Shown here piece after piece: positions 11,821 to 22,862 of a stretch of 64,000 bases of DNA (positions are counted from its first letter, which is position 1; the number at the start of each line of letters is the position of its first letter). Below the pieces are notes generated by a model that was given only the letters and a program-made list of their open reading frames with translations, did not search any database and was not told the origin of the DNA. Both the position numbers and the translations under genes were made by a program. Source of the DNA: Macrothele yani. Taxonomy: Eukaryota; Arthropoda; Arachnida; Araneae; Macrothelidae. The stretch lies in contig CM077022.1 of NCBI GenBank assembly GCA_039090855.1, positions 71,882,971-71,946,970 on the forward strand. The letters run 5' to 3'.

Positions 11821-12424
11821 TCAAAAGCAAACATATCTAACATTCGCCACTGGGCTCCCCTTCAAACTTCCTCTTTTTGGATTGTCTTCGGTGTGCGTCC
11901 GTACAGTCTCTGTTCAACATCCAACAATAGTCGGCCATCATATGTACAGTCCACTTTCCTTGGTATCTCTTTTCCATCACTTTAATATCCTGATGGAAGC
12001 GCTCGCCATGTTCTTCCGAAAAATCACGAAGATTGTTAGGAAAGTAATTTAGATGAGCATGAAGAAAGTGAACTTTGACGCTCATGTTGCAACCAAGCAG
12101 TTTATAGGATTCCAGCCTGTCATCGACTAAAGTGGTGTAATTTGAAGCCTTCGTGTTCCCCAAAAAGTTGTGTACCACATTTCTGAATGCAGTCCATGCT
12201 CGCAATTTGCACTCACTCATGGTTTCCTCGAATATGTTCTCTGCCATTAATTTTCGTATTTGAGGGCCTATGAAAATGCCAGCTTTATTTTTTTCAGACG
12301 TGATTGATGGAAATTTACCACCAAGATACTGAAAGCATTTACTGTCCCTGCTTAAAGCTGTCACGAATTGCTTCATTAAGCCAAGTTTGATGTTATAACG
12401 AAGTAAATTTCTCCGTCATTTTTG

Positions 12425-12497
12425 GTCTACGCCGGGATTCGAACCCGAGTCCGCTTATTCCGGAACAAGTCGCTCTACCAACTGAGCTACGCAGACG
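12425..12497 (-). repeat. tRNA-like SINE head, family D
   Basis: On the minus strand the A-box region reads TAGCTCAGTTGGTAGAGC and the B-box GGTTCGAATCCC, with a 7-bp acceptor-like stem GTCTGCG/CGTAGAC. The anticodon arm does not close into a normal 5-bp stem with a 7-base loop, so I treat it as a SINE head, not a gene. A tandem partial copy is at 12832-12903, and a relative at 43103-43168. Confidence 0.75.
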
Positions 12498-12831
12498 TTC
12501 ATTCTGATTGCTATCTGCCTTTATGTCGTGTGCGTCCTGCTGGCAGGTACGTCACCCCCCCCCCCGAAAGAGGGCCGGGGGCATGGCCCACGGGTCAGCC
12601 GTGACCATGAATCGTTGCAGGCAGCCATCCACTGTAGAACGTGCACTCGAGAACTCCCAGTCAATCTAGTGTGTGGAATGCAACGTCACACACTTTTATT
12701 TTTCGAAGCGCTGTAGAAGGGATTCTCTGATTTTTCCTATCTCGCGGTGTGGAAAGAACATCACACCATTGCGAGATTTTGAACGGCCGGGACATCCGGA
12801 TAGTTCGGACGCCATTATAACAAAGTAAATT

Positions 12832-12903
12832 ACTCCGTCATTTTTGGTCTACGCCGGGATTCGAACCCGAGTCCGCTTATTCCGGAACAAGTCGCTCTTA
12901 TCA
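12832..12903 (-). repeat. tRNA-like SINE head, family D, second tandem copy
   Basis: It repeats 12421-12479 almost exactly (CTACGCCGGGATTCGAACCC, then CCGGAACAAGTCGCTC) and then diverges. The A-box is lost at the break. Confidence 0.7.
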
Positions 12904-14481
12904 ACACACCTCAATAATCGCTATCAATAATATCAACACCTCTCTCATACAACAGATCAGTCGCCGCTTTTTATCTCGTGTTCTTATCTTATTACATGCA
13001 TAAGTCACGTGCATTCAAAATCAATTGTGTTGCCAAACGTATTCATTTGAAGGAAAAGATATTTCGTTAAGCTGGAAGAATACTGAGAATAAACTCAAGA
13101 ATTACATAGGGAAAGAAACTAAAAAGGAAAGTTAATCTAGAATATACGTCACAATGTGTAAAGGTGGCAACAGTATTTTCAAGGGATCAACCAGTGGAAG
13201 TAAAACAATGTTTTTTTCGCCAGATGTGAATGTACTTCTGACTGGCCACTGCTGCCGAACCCAATGTTCCGTCCTTGCTCTGGAGTCCCATTCACACAAA
13301 AAGCAAGGACATTTGGTGTAGCCTGCTTGTTTGCCGAGCAATATTCCAATCACCTTGAAATCCCCGCACAAAGACCATTCATGAAACTTGTACTGCACAC
13401 TTTCCAGCAGTAATTTAAGTATGTCTTTTTCAAAGTCACAGAATGTGCTACTGGAATGGATGGATGGATGGATGTTGATTTGCTGGCATCTATGAACAAC
13501 CTCCACTGTCCTGAATTGTAATTAATGTTGAAGTATTTCATGACTGCCGGAATGTCTCTACAATATACCAAACCACCTTCCTCAGCAAAAAACGGCACCA
13601 ATTCTGCTTCTCGGTGTCTGTACCAGGAGAATCTCGTATTAGGACATAGTAAATTCTTTTCCCGAAGTCGTGATCCTAAAAGCTCTGCTGCGTCTTCAGG
13701 TAAATTCAGATCACGAACCAAATCATTCAGTTCATTCTGGGTAAATGGCACTGGGGTTTCATCCTCCATGCTGTCCGGTTGTTACATCTCATCACTTGTA
13801 TCACCGTCTGAATCGGTGTCTGTTGGAGGCTTAATATTGGACGGGGATGGCACAGGGATGGATTCACTATGGGGCACTGGTCTTATGGCAGATAGGATAT
13901 TGGGATACACAATGTTACGCTTACTGGTTCTGGTATGGCCCACAATATTCACTGTGCAGAAGTAGCAGCCGTCACTGTGATTTTTTGGCTCACGCCACAC
14001 CATGGGTACACCGAACGGCATTGATGCCCTTTTCCCACTTTTCCAGTTCCTCAACCCCTCCACACATGCACGGCACACATTGTGAGGAGACCAAACTTTG
14101 TCCTGATCTGCAAGTTTAATGCCGAAGTATTGAAAATGCATTTTTCACGAAAGGCGTAATATTTTGCCTCTTTTTATTTTTCCTGTCGTATAACAGCCAC
14201 ATATGTAGCAAAATATGTATGGATGATTTACACAACCACGTCAAGCCATTGCACACGCCACAAAGAAACAACCGAACGGGACCAGTCCCTTCTGTGCACT
14301 GACTAGTGTAACACGATCTGCCCCGAATGGCGCCACATGTGACCAATAGAAAGAAGGGAGCAGTGGCGTGAGGTATGAGTCATACTGCCGTGCCAAGATA
14401 ACATTATCTCATGTTCCGCCTTTGTGAGTGGCGCAAATCGTGACGTCATACAGATAAAACAGTTGCATTTCCATTATCAGC

Positions 14482-14691
14482 TATATATTTATGCTTATCT
14501 ATTCCTTAAACAATCATTCCGCCCCTCCAGAGAACATTTTCACACGTTACAAACGTTGCCATATAACAATGTAATTAAAAAATAACGTTTTTTTAAATTT
14601 TCACATTTCCGCCATTTGTGAAAAAACTTGACGTGATACGGAATTTTGAAGGTCATTTTCGGAATCTGCGCAAGAAATCCATTCAGATACA
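14482..14691 (-). repeat. Right terminal inverted repeat of the 11611-14691 element
   Basis: Complementary to 11611-11820. It includes AACAATCATTCCGCCCCTCC and CGTTACAAACGTTGCC. The outer flanks (CGAATAAG at left, GCCCAAAA at right) show no duplication. Confidence 0.85.
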
Positions 14692-15235
14692 GCCCAAAAC
14701 AACAAAACCTTGCATATTATAGTGTTATCGATGTTTACTTCGAGGCGCAATCACGTGCATATCTGCATCTCTTCAAGCACCAAAAGGCTAAAATTGAGTT
14801 CGTTTTAGGAAAGATATATAAAGGTGGGTAGACAGTCAGTGTTGTGAGAGATTTTTGCCTGCATGAAATCATTAGATCAGAGATAAAAAAAAATCTTTAG
14901 ATATTAGTAGTTCTGTTTTTTCTTTTTGTTTTTATGCTTGAAATATGCACAACCTGTCAAACATAATGTTGCATTAAATGCATTCTAAATCTGAAGAAAC
15001 CATCAAAAACTACTGATATTAAATGATAACAGCAATAATCCGCACATTCCTATTCAACACCTACCTCAATGCAAATTCGAACTAATATGACCCTGGTTCA
15101 CCTTTTATCCCGATATCAGTAATAATAAGCTTTATAAAATTAATAGCGCAGTAAATAGTGACACTGCCCTTTTCCTAATCACAGCTGTAACAGTATCATT
15201 TGTTGTCTGCCACAAAATAAAAAAATATACGTATA
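14692..15235. other. No gene seen
   Basis: AT-rich spacer between the long-TIR element and the next Tc1. Only short chance frames are present; no repeat family was recognised. Confidence 0.45.
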
Positions 15236-15237
15236 TA

Positions 15238-16310
15238 CACCGTTGTGCCATTACATTATGGCCACCTACCTAATAAGCTATGGGGCTCCGTTTAGCCCGC
15301 AAAACAGCGGCCACTAGACGAGGAGGAGGCGATAGGTATCCTGGGGTATCTGGCGCCATGTCAACAGCAAGACCTCCAGTTCCCGTACATTTCGGGGTGG
15401 TGGTGATTTAGCGCGAACCCGCTTTTCGAAGTCCAACCACAAATGTTCAATTGGGTTCATGTCAGTCAGGTGAATTTGGAAGCCATGGCATTAACAGAAA
15501 GTCACCAGCACGTTCTTCGAACCACTCCTTGACGATTCTGGCAGTGTGGCATGGCGCATTATCCTGTTGGTAATGGCCATCACCAGCAGGAAACACAGTT
15601 GCCATGAATGGGTTAACTTGGTCCGCAACGATGTTCAGATACATGAGAGCCGTCAGGGATTGTGCTATTGGTATAATGGGGCCTAAAGTGTCCCAAGAAA
15701 ACATCGCTCACAGCATAACACCGCCGCCGCCGGCCTCTTTCCGCCCAACAGTGCATCCAGGTACCATAGCCTCCGTTGGTAATGGGCGTATCCGCGCTCG
15801 GCCGTCTTCGTGATGCACCAGAAATCTTGATCCGTCAGTGCAGACCACTTTCTTCCAATCATCCACGGTCAAATACGATGATCTTGGGCCCATTTCATGC
15901 GTTATTGGCGATGACGTGCAGTGAGCATGGGAACCCGGCTGGGTCTTCGGCTACTCAGGCCCATGCGCAGAAGGTTGCCATGAACTGCGTGCTGTGACAC
16001 ATTGCCCTGATCACCGCTGTTGTAGCTGCGGGTGATTTCTCGCACTGTGGCCCTGCGGTCGCTGTGAACAATGCGCGACAGTCGCCGCTCCCCTTTGGCA
16101 TCAATGAGCTGCAGACGACACACGGCTGGACGACGGTGTGTCGTTGACCATCTGTGCACCACTTTTGATACGTACTCATTACAGCCTCACGTGAACAACA
16201 CACAAGCCGCGCCGTTTCCTAATTAGTAGTTCCGAGGCATCGTGCCATCACAATTTGTCCTTTATCAAACTCCGATAAATCGGCAGAATTTCTCATTCGG
16301 ACTCCGAACA
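15238..16310 (-). mobile_element. Tc1-like element, fourth family, right end lost
   Basis: The left end has TA (15236-15237) followed by CACCGTTGTGCCATTACATT; the same terminus closes the fragment at 27930-28190 in reverse. The transposase remnant is on the minus strand. I do not see the matching right terminus upstream of the start codon, where a 110-bp tandem repeat begins at 16362, so the right boundary is approximate. Confidence 0.8.
15300..16296 (-). pseudogene. Tc1-like transposase, fourth family, broken
   Basis: The reading starts at 16296 (MRNSADLSEFDKGQIVMARC), with a stop at about 16220 inside the first helix-turn-helix. The second helix-turn-helix, with DAKGERRLSRIVHSDRRATV, is open at 15902-16162. 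After a frame change comes the first Asp in VCTDGSRF (Glu replaced by Gly after the Asp), then a stop. MFSWDTLGPIIPIAQSL to QQDNAPCH with the second Asp is open at 15462-15704. The frame is lost again at LPNSPD before the catalytic Glu region (IEHLWLDFEKR). Confidence 0.85.
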
Positions 16311-16361
16311 CTCTACTAACCGAAAGCCGGTCCTCTGGTTTCATATATACAGTATACTGTT

Positions 16362-16625
16362 GTGACGTACGTTGCTCTTAATCTCTTTGGGGTTTGGGAA
16401 GAAGACACCATGTAATAGAAAACACTGTAATTTTTCGAACATGTAAAGTAATATTTTTGAATGTTTAATTTGTGACGTACGTCGCTCTTAATCTCTTTGG
16501 GGCTTTGAGAAGAAGACACCATGTAATAGAAGACAGTATGTAATTTTTTGAATATGTAAAATAATATTTTTTAATGTTTAATTTGTGACGTACGTCGTTT
16601 TTAATCTCCTTGGAGGGGGCTTAAG
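16362..16625 (+). repeat. Tandem repeat, 110-113 bp unit, about 2.4 copies
   Basis: Units start at 16362, 16472 and 16585 with GTGACGTACGTYGCTCTTAA, and each contains AAGAAGACACCATGTAATAG followed by AATATTTTTRAATGTTTAAT. It is minisatellite-like and non-coding. Confidence 0.85.
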
Positions 16626-16639
16626 CCCCTAAAGCCCCC

Positions 16640-17655
16640 TCCTTGGGTGCGCCAATGCTACCAACTATAGGAAATGCCCCGTTATCTTGGAAATCTAGAT
16701 GTAGGTTTATTCCAGGAAAAGGACTACCAGACAGAACATTTAAGAAATAATAATTTTATTTTAAATATTAATTAGATTGCTGGAAAATCTTTCTAAAAGT
16801 GTGTGAACATTCTCTGTGCAACCAGTTTCCCAGAATTTCAGTTTTTTGAAAAAAATGCCGTCTTATTTTACTTCACAAAAAGTCTAGGCTGGAGCTTTTC
16901 ACATCATTTGAAACGACAGAAAGAAATTTAGCGGTTGTAACGATTTGTGACACGAGATCTTCAAAATTATCTGTGTGTGTGTGCGAATACTGTTTCCCGA
17001 GGGAGGGACTAACCCAGCTTTTGGCATTCAAAGAATGACTGGAATGCTTGTTCTCTCATAATAACGGTAATTACAGTAAAAGAATGGCAACATTAAACAT
17101 AGCGTTCCACCTCTGGTTTCCATTCCTTCAGAAACGACTTAATTATGACATTGTAACATTAAACATCTAGCCTTCGTAAAATGAAACAAACATAGAACTA
17201 TAAGTTACATAACGCAAGCGAACATGAACGGAATTTTGCTGTTTCGCATGCTTAGTATTTCAGAGATTTCATAGCAATTGTGGTGAATGTCAGGACCGTT
17301 TTTGCCAATGGGTTTAGGTGGGCTACAACTCGGGCGGCATAACTTTGGGGACGGTAAAAAGAAAACGAAGAAAGGTTTTGAAAACAAAAAAACAAGGGAA
17401 TAGGCCGAACTTGAAAGAACAGGAATTATTCACAACAGAATTATACGAAGATGATTTAGCGGAGTCATTTGTGAACGACTGCATTCATTTCACGGGTTTC
17501 CACGGAAATTTCATCTCATTTCATTTATTTTTCGTTATAAGGTTACATATGACCTTATTATATTTCAATATTAATTCTATAACATATAATATTAAGAAGA
17601 AAACATATATAATATATAAATACTTATGTACATGGTAACCACAGAACAGGAAATT
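16640..17655. other. No recognised gene
   Basis: About 1 kb with no family I recognise. The largest plus-strand frame (17318-17638, 106 codons, lysine-rich start then hydrophobic) has no motif I know and is probably chance. Confidence 0.45.
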
Positions 17656-17788
17656 GAGTAAAAGGGCTATTTATGTATATATAGCCTGGGTGAATCCCAA
17701 TTCCCTAAAGTGCGTAGTCAAGCCAAACGTTCTGCACACATAAAATTTACTCACATATGGTCTGATTAATAATTTTCTACTATTAAAT

Positions 17789-19430
17789 TTAATATTTTAG
17801 TTTGTTAGCAAATATTTTTAGTTGCTTTCGAAAATAATTACATTTGTTAACATGTGTTTGTTGACAAGGTAAATTATTCCATAACATCAATCCCTGGTAA
17901 TCAATAAATCTTTGTTGAGTTAAAGTGCTAGGCATTGGCAACGAAAATGCATTTCTGTTTCTTGTTTGATAGTCGTGACCCACAGTGTTCAGCTGAATTA
18001 AATGTTGAAACCTATCCTCCTTTATTTTTTTATACATAAATCCTGATAATCTATATCGCCACAATTTCTCAATATCTAAAAATCCATAGATATTAATTCG
18101 CAACCCCATATTCAAATTAATTCCCCTAAAATTATTTAAAATTTTGACCATCTTTTTTTGTAACAATTTTAATTAATATAAATTAGTCTCAGTAGTTTGA
18201 CCCCATAGTAATAAACAAAAGGTCAAACATGGATAAATCAGACTGTAAAACAGCATTTTTAATATTTTAATTGTTAAATTATTTGACATTCTCGAAATTA
18301 AACCCAATACTCCTGAAATTTTATTTACAATATTTTGTATATTGATATTCCATTTTATATTGTCCTCAATTATTATTCCCAAATATTTAATGTTATTGAC
18401 TATTTCAAGGGTACAATTTCCCACCACAATAGATGGTAGCTCAACAATCTGTCTGTCTCCTTTTTTAAAAATCATAATTTTAGTTTTTTCAATATTCAAA
18501 CAGTGAAAATTTGTATCTAGCCATTCCATCAATTTTTCAATAATTTTATTTCATTTTATTTTTTGCATCATTTATATCTGTACCTGTAATCATAACTTTG
18601 GCATCATCCGCAAAAAAAATTAAATCCTCATCAGGTTCCATGTTAAAAATGCCATTAATATAAGTTAAAAAAGGAATGGTCCCAGAGTTTAGCTCTGCAG
18701 TACTCTTATTTAATTTATTAACTTTTGCAATTTTGTTTTATTAATCTGTACACATTGTTTCCTATTATGTAAGTAGTCCTCTAATAAATTGTAATACTGA
18801 TTTTTTTCCTATTTCATTTATTAACTTTTGAAATTTTGTTTTATTAATCTGTACATATTGTTTCCTATTATGTAAGTAGTCCTCTAATAAATTGTAATAT
18901 TGATTTCTTATTCCATCATTATAGAGCTTATCCAAAAGTATCCCATGATCGACCGTATCAAATGCCTTTGTAAGTTCTATCAGTATTGCAATGGTTACTA
19001 TTCCCTTTTTTCTGTTATTTAATATGATATTCTGAAATGTTCAAGTGGCTATTTCTGTTGATTTTTTCTTTTGAAACCATGCTGATTTTTATTAATAATT
19101 TGATATTTCTCAAAAAAAATTTACTTAATCTTGCGTATAATAATTTTCCCAAAAACCTTAGCAAAAAAGATAAGTTAGAAATTGGTCTGTAATTATTTTA
19201 TTTATATTATCCCTGGTCTTATGGTTTGGAATTACCTATTTTTGTTCTTTTTAATTCTTCAGGTATTTTTCCAAATTCAATAATCACATTAAACATATGA
19301 CTGAGAGGTTTCGAAATTATTTTGGAAACCCTTTTAATAGCCCTTGGTTGTATGTCATATGGTCCCGCAGACGTTGATTTAGCATTTCTTATGTATTCCT
19401 TAATTTCTGCTGTTGTTTTAATTGTACAGG
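17789..19430 (-). pseudogene. LINE reverse transcriptase, broken
   Basis: It would reverse-transcribe LINE RNA at the target site. Both Asp residues of the FADD block survive near 18605, but frame changes separate the blocks: 19219-19548, 18941-18985, 18595-18720, 18173-18532 (begins MMEWLDTNFHCLNIEKTKIM) and 17789-18166 (contains TRNRNAFSLPMPSTLTQQRF). The last two pieces lie one stop and a few bases apart. No endonuclease domain is present. Confidence 0.75.
18720..18905 (-). repeat. Tandem duplication inside LINE, about 108 bp
   Basis: TTTTGTTTTATTAATCTGTA and TTTCCTATTATGTAAGTAGT each occur twice, starting near 18730 and 18838, within the reverse transcriptase region. Confidence 0.8.
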
Positions 19431-19436
19431 GGTCCC

Positions 19437-20240
19437 CAAGACCATCCTTGAGAGAATGATGCGATAAGGAACAAGAAAGATGACACCGAATTTTTGGTTG
19501 TAATGGCACGTCTTTTGAATGTTTTCCGACGCGAATAAAAATTTTCAAAGATTTTCATAGTCAATGGAAGCGCTTAGAAATAAAAAAATCAACTGGATTT
19601 CTATAATCGATTAAACATCCAAAAATAAAAGCAGCTACTTACTCCCACCAGCGGCTGAAAAGCACGATATGAAAATGAACAAATCGTGCTTAAAAAATTT
19701 CTCATAGCAGAAGTATCAGTGACAAGGAGATTTTCAATTCAAACATCTAGAAGAAGAAATATAGAGAGAGAAACATGATGTAACTCTCGTAGCGGAAGAA
19801 TTTCGCATAATAAAAAAGTCGAAAATATGCGGAAAGTGTTCTTCATAGCAAAGGCTATGGAAAAATATTTTTTCAAATACGTCTCCTGGAAGAAGAGATA
19901 GAAGGAAGAACAGAGGCGTACTGATAGCCCCAGCAAACCCCAAATTGGGTGGTGGTGGGGGGGTCACGGCTAAGGAGGCCTCTAGCCTCGGCAAAAGATT
20001 TTACAAAATTTTCTTCGGAAACTTCATGTAACTTCATATGAAACTGGTTAAAGGAATAACCAGGAATTTAGGCAGCTTTGAATGAAGTACCCAAGAGAAA
20101 AACAATGTTTGCTTTTTTTTTTCAGTAAATAAATAAAATACTAAGAAATCATTTTCGTTGCTTTAGTTCGTAAAAGCTGGATGACGAGGAAGCAGCTATT
20201 CCAGAGGATTTGAGGCCTCTTTTCACAGCCACAGCAATAC
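19437..20240. other. Possible hAT end and unassigned sequence
   Basis: CAGGGGTCCCCAAGACC at 19437 looks like a hAT terminus, and the LINE homology stops exactly there. I could not find the partner terminus or an 8-bp duplication. The rest (19560-20240) is A-rich without a recognised protein. Confidence 0.35.
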
Positions 20241-20362
20241 TTCCTATGCATGTATATTTATTAACGAGAGAATGTATAAGAAATATCAGTCCAATGAATG
20301 AAATTTGCATACCAATGAGGATAAGATGTTATGTATTACAGTTTTTTGCACATAACTACACA
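20240..20362 (+). repeat. Dispersed repeat F, fragment left of the X element
   Basis: It is inverted relative to 3360-3440 (shared TTGCACATAACTACACA and CCTCATTRRTATGMAA). Repeat F resumes at 22260, so element X has split it. Confidence 0.6.
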
Positions 20363-20534
20363 CACTATAAAAAATAAGTGGTGTGAATTCACGGAAAATT
20401 TCTGAAAATAACGTGCAGCAAAGTTGCCGGTAGGTATCCGTCTTTTTGAGAAATTTCCGTTTTTTACGCTTTCCAACCGTAGGTTGAAGAAGCGTATATG
20501 CTCCAGCTTTGTCCGTCCGTCTGCCTTTCCGCCC

Positions 20535-20985
20535 GATAACTCGCGTAAAAATTGGTCGATTTCGATGAAATTTTAGTATGTAGTAGGGGACCACCTGGGG
20601 ACGAACCTTATTGAAAATGGTCGAAATGGGGTCAAAGGTCAGAACATTGGAGAGGGATTCATTCCATTGTCCTTATACGTCATAACTTACAGAAAAATGG
20701 TTCGATTTCGATGAAATTTTAGTATGTGGTAGGGCGCGACTGGGGACGAACCCTGTTGGAAATGGGCGAAATGGAGTCAAAGATCAGGACATAATTGCGG
20801 GATCCAATCCATTGCCCTTATGCGTCATAACTTCACTAAAAATGCTTCGATTGAGACAAAACTTTATCATGTTGTTCCGGAAGTGTACTTAACCGGCTCT
20901 GTTGAATATCACCGAAATTGGGTCAAAGGTCAGGACACAGGAGAGAGATTTATTCCACAGCTATTATCTTCATAACTTGAGTAAT
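20535..20985 (+). repeat. Tandem array, 145-bp unit, three copies
   Basis: CATAACTT recurs at 20681, 20826 and 20971 (first unit variant GATAACTC at 20535). Each unit carries TTCGATTTCGATGAAATTTT or a variant, GGGGACGAACC and a GTCAAAGGTCAGRACA motif. It lies inside element X and is absent from the other X copies. Confidence 0.85.
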
Positions 20986-21189
20986 GATATCTGGTATGTT
21001 GGAAAGCGTATAATTATCAATGCATTGCATGATTTTACTAACTTGTTAAAAGTGCTCGTTTATTTTAACGTCTGTATTTTCACAGATTCTCTGTAGACAG
21101 AAATTATGTTTATTTCAGCAAAGTCCATTTCAGATTCTTCCGTATTTAAACTGAAATTCAGCAAAATCGACCCTCTACTTATCAGCTCT

Positions 21190-21312
21190 TACCCAGATAA
21201 CCCTGCCGCGGAGTCAGGATCCAACCTCCAAGGTTGGAACCAGCTCACCAGGCAACTCGCACCTTTAACCACGGAGCTACAAACGTTCGGTAATCGGCTT
21301 CACGTACATCGT
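21190..21312 (-). repeat. tRNA-like cassette inside X
   Basis: On the minus strand the cassette reads GTTTGTAGCTCCGTGGTTAA (A-box-like) and, further on, GGTTGGATCCTGACTCC (B-box-like). A homologous cassette is at 56425-56520 in the second X copy, on the plus strand. Confidence 0.6.
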
Positions 21313-22259
21313 AAAACGAATTCGGCGAGGACAATTTTTTTTTTTGTCATTAATGCGAGTGATTTAATCATTCTATCTTCTGTTGGAGCTTAATTTTTTT
21401 CTGAATAGGTTTGTAATATTTTTTTTTTTTTTTTGTTTCTCTAGGATGACTTTTCACAAATTAAGCATTTTTCATCCTGATTTTTCGAAGCAACAAAATG
21501 CTTTGCAACTTGATTTTTTTAAACTGACAATGACTTTCAGATATTTTTTAAAAAGGTGAAATGTACTTTTTTATAGTATTATTTCACCCCCCTTACTCCC
21601 CACACAAAACTAAATATGAAATTTAATCTAGATAGCTATAATAGCTCTTGTCTTAAGTTGTCTAAAGACTGATACACAGAAGTCGTATAATAATCTGTAC
21701 AATGTACAATAAGTACCCGGTTTCTTACAGTAACACAATATATACTAACTAGCTGGTGCACCAATAGGGGAAAGGAGAAGAAATATCATATGCCACAATA
21801 AACAAAATCCATGCGGTATGCTATCCACAATATCCGATCTCGCTACGGAACTTCAAAATTAGACAGAAGATTGAAATTTAAAAGTTAATCAAAACTCAAG
21901 TATTCTCAGGAATCGCTCCTATTACCGGTAATATCTCGTCATACGGATACCGAGAAAGTGAGAACGGAGATTTTCCGTTAATATACGAAAGGAATTGCGG
22001 AAAGGTTTCTGAAAATTCAGAATTTTCCGTTAACACATCTCTAAAACGGTAATTTACCGTCAATATAAGAAAAACACTGCGGAAGGGTTTCTGAAAATTA
22101 GAATTTTCCCGTAGTACGAAAATTCTGTGAAATTCAGGGTTTCTTTCCGTCATTTCACGGAAAAGGTATCAGAAATATGCTTCGCCAATTCACGAAAGAA
22201 ATGGCGGAAAGTTGCCCGTGATTTTCAGAATTTTTTTTAAAGTGCATCTTTCAGAATTT

Positions 22260-22860
22260 AATTAACTAAGGTATTCTTCGAGGAACGAAGGAATCGAGGC
22301 CTGTGTCTTTTTTTTTTTTTTTTTTTTTCGTAACAGTCAAGAGAAAAATTTTTGCTCTGCGCAAAGCATTGTGGTGTTAAGTGTGTTTTTTATATTCAAC
22401 AGTAAATAATTTAAGTAGTTCTGCGTTTTCTGTTCTACAATTTTTGATTCATACTTATGGATTTGCTTACTTATGTTCAGAATTTTCGTATAAACAGGAA
22501 AAGGTCAATAGGCATTGTAACACGGCAGTTACATATTTTGTGTGTGTGATCATGAGGCATTTCAAAGAGGCTGGCCTTCTCTAAAAGAATAAAATGTGCG
22601 ATAATATGAGGGAAAAAATTTCAGTAAATAAGTAAAACACTAATTTTGGCGTGAGTGTTTTGTAGTACTTTGTATCGCTATAAAAGTAGGGCAATCATTT
22701 TAATTACAATGTGTACATTTTTTTTTTCACGCAATAAAGTGTAATAATTTTGGTTTTACGAAAAATACTTGGAGGCTCCAAAGAATTTGATTTATTAAAA
22801 CTCCCATAAAGCCTAGTTATTAATATGGAAGTCAGAATTTTTAGTAATAGAAAGGTGATA
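22260..22860 (+). repeat. Dispersed repeat F, main copy, left part
   Basis: It continues from 20362 after element X and goes on at 24168 after the DUF4817 element. It shares GAGGCATTTCAAAGAGGCTG and AATAAAGTGTAATAATTTTG with 8835-9060. A T run lies at 22311-22328. Confidence 0.65.
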
Positions 22861-22862
22861 TA

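Larger units (their letters stand above)
12399..13154. mobile_element. Insertion carrying tandem tRNA-like SINE heads and repeat E
   Basis: It interrupts the host element's gene between codons for LPPLHI and KLGLMKQF, which are adjacent in intact relatives. It holds two copies of a tRNA-like unit (12421-12500 and 12832-12903) and a stretch at 12960-13154 that also occurs at 42880-43090 and 59690-59880 (shared GTTGCCAAAC and AATATACGTCACAA). The inner duplication starts TAACRAAGTAAATT..TCCGTCATTTTTGG. A possible ACATY duplication marks the ends. Confidence 0.65.
11837..14346 (-). pseudogene. Uncharacterised TE-borne protein, GQWRLFID family, split
   Basis: Read on the minus strand. The N-terminal part (14346 to 13782) has the paired-cysteine region CRAC..CYFC and DQDKVWSPHNVC. 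A TAA stop follows at DTSDEM, then the same frame goes on (MEDETPVPFTQNELNDLV) to FNINYNSGQWRLFIDASK near 13500. There a (CATC)n expansion shifts the frame. The next piece reads CGDFKVIGILLGKQAGYTKC with CFLCEWDSR, to ILLPPLHI near 13155. After the insertion the C-terminus resumes at 12390 (KLGLMKQF) and ends ADYCWMLNRDC..KKRKF at 11837. It contains paired cysteines and ERFHQDIK, as in relatives. Whether it is the transposase is inferred from its position between TIRs. Confidence 0.8.
11611..14691 (-). mobile_element. DNA element with about 208-bp terminal inverted repeats
   Basis: Left TIR 11611-11820 and right TIR 14482-14691 are inverted copies about 90 percent alike by eye. They run from TGTATCTGAATGG through GGTCATTTTCGGAATCTG and CTCTGGAGGGGCGGAAT to GGAATAGATAARCATAAAT. 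The enclosed minus-strand protein belongs to a widespread arthropod multicopy family that I know only as uncharacterised. A roughly 755-bp insertion (12399-13154) splits the gene. No clear target duplication is visible outside the TIRs, so the superfamily is left open. Confidence 0.75.
17660..19436 (-). mobile_element. Non-LTR retrotransposon, Jockey/CR1-group-like, truncated
   Basis: Minus-strand LINE remnant. From the 5' side: pre-RT region TIKTTAEIKEYIRNAKST with PLSHMFNVIIEFGKIPEELK (19219-19430), then the FDTVDHGILLDKLY block (18941-18985), the FADDAKV catalytic block (18595-18625), the thumb with IKYLGIIIEDNIKW, and a C-terminal region down to 17789. A roughly 108-bp segment is tandemly duplicated at 18720-18905. 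The 5' side stops at 19437, where a hAT-like CAGGGGTCCCC terminus begins. Confidence 0.75.
20363..22244 (+). mobile_element. CAC..TAAAAA-ended element X with tRNA-like cassette
   Basis: The element starts CACTATAAAAAATAAGTGG and ends with the complement of CACTTTAAAAAAAATTCTG. Its ends and interior are shared with 55657-56825 (inverted) and 56826-57440 (direct). ACGGAAA and TTTACCG motifs alternate through the subterminal regions. A tRNA-like cassette lies at 21190-21312 and a 145-bp tandem array at 20535-20985. No transposase is encoded, so it is non-autonomous. It sits inside repeat F. Confidence 0.7.

Noticed and set aside
12425..12497. Possible functional tRNA gene on the minus strand
   Set aside because: Acceptor and T-arms pair, but the anticodon arm does not form a proper stem with a 7-base loop. 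The unit is tandemly repeated and recurs at 43103, as a SINE head would.
17318..17638. 106-codon frame with a basic start and hydrophobic end
   Set aside because: No recognisable domain; the C-terminal half is AT-rich sequence that gives Ile, Tyr and Asn codons by composition.
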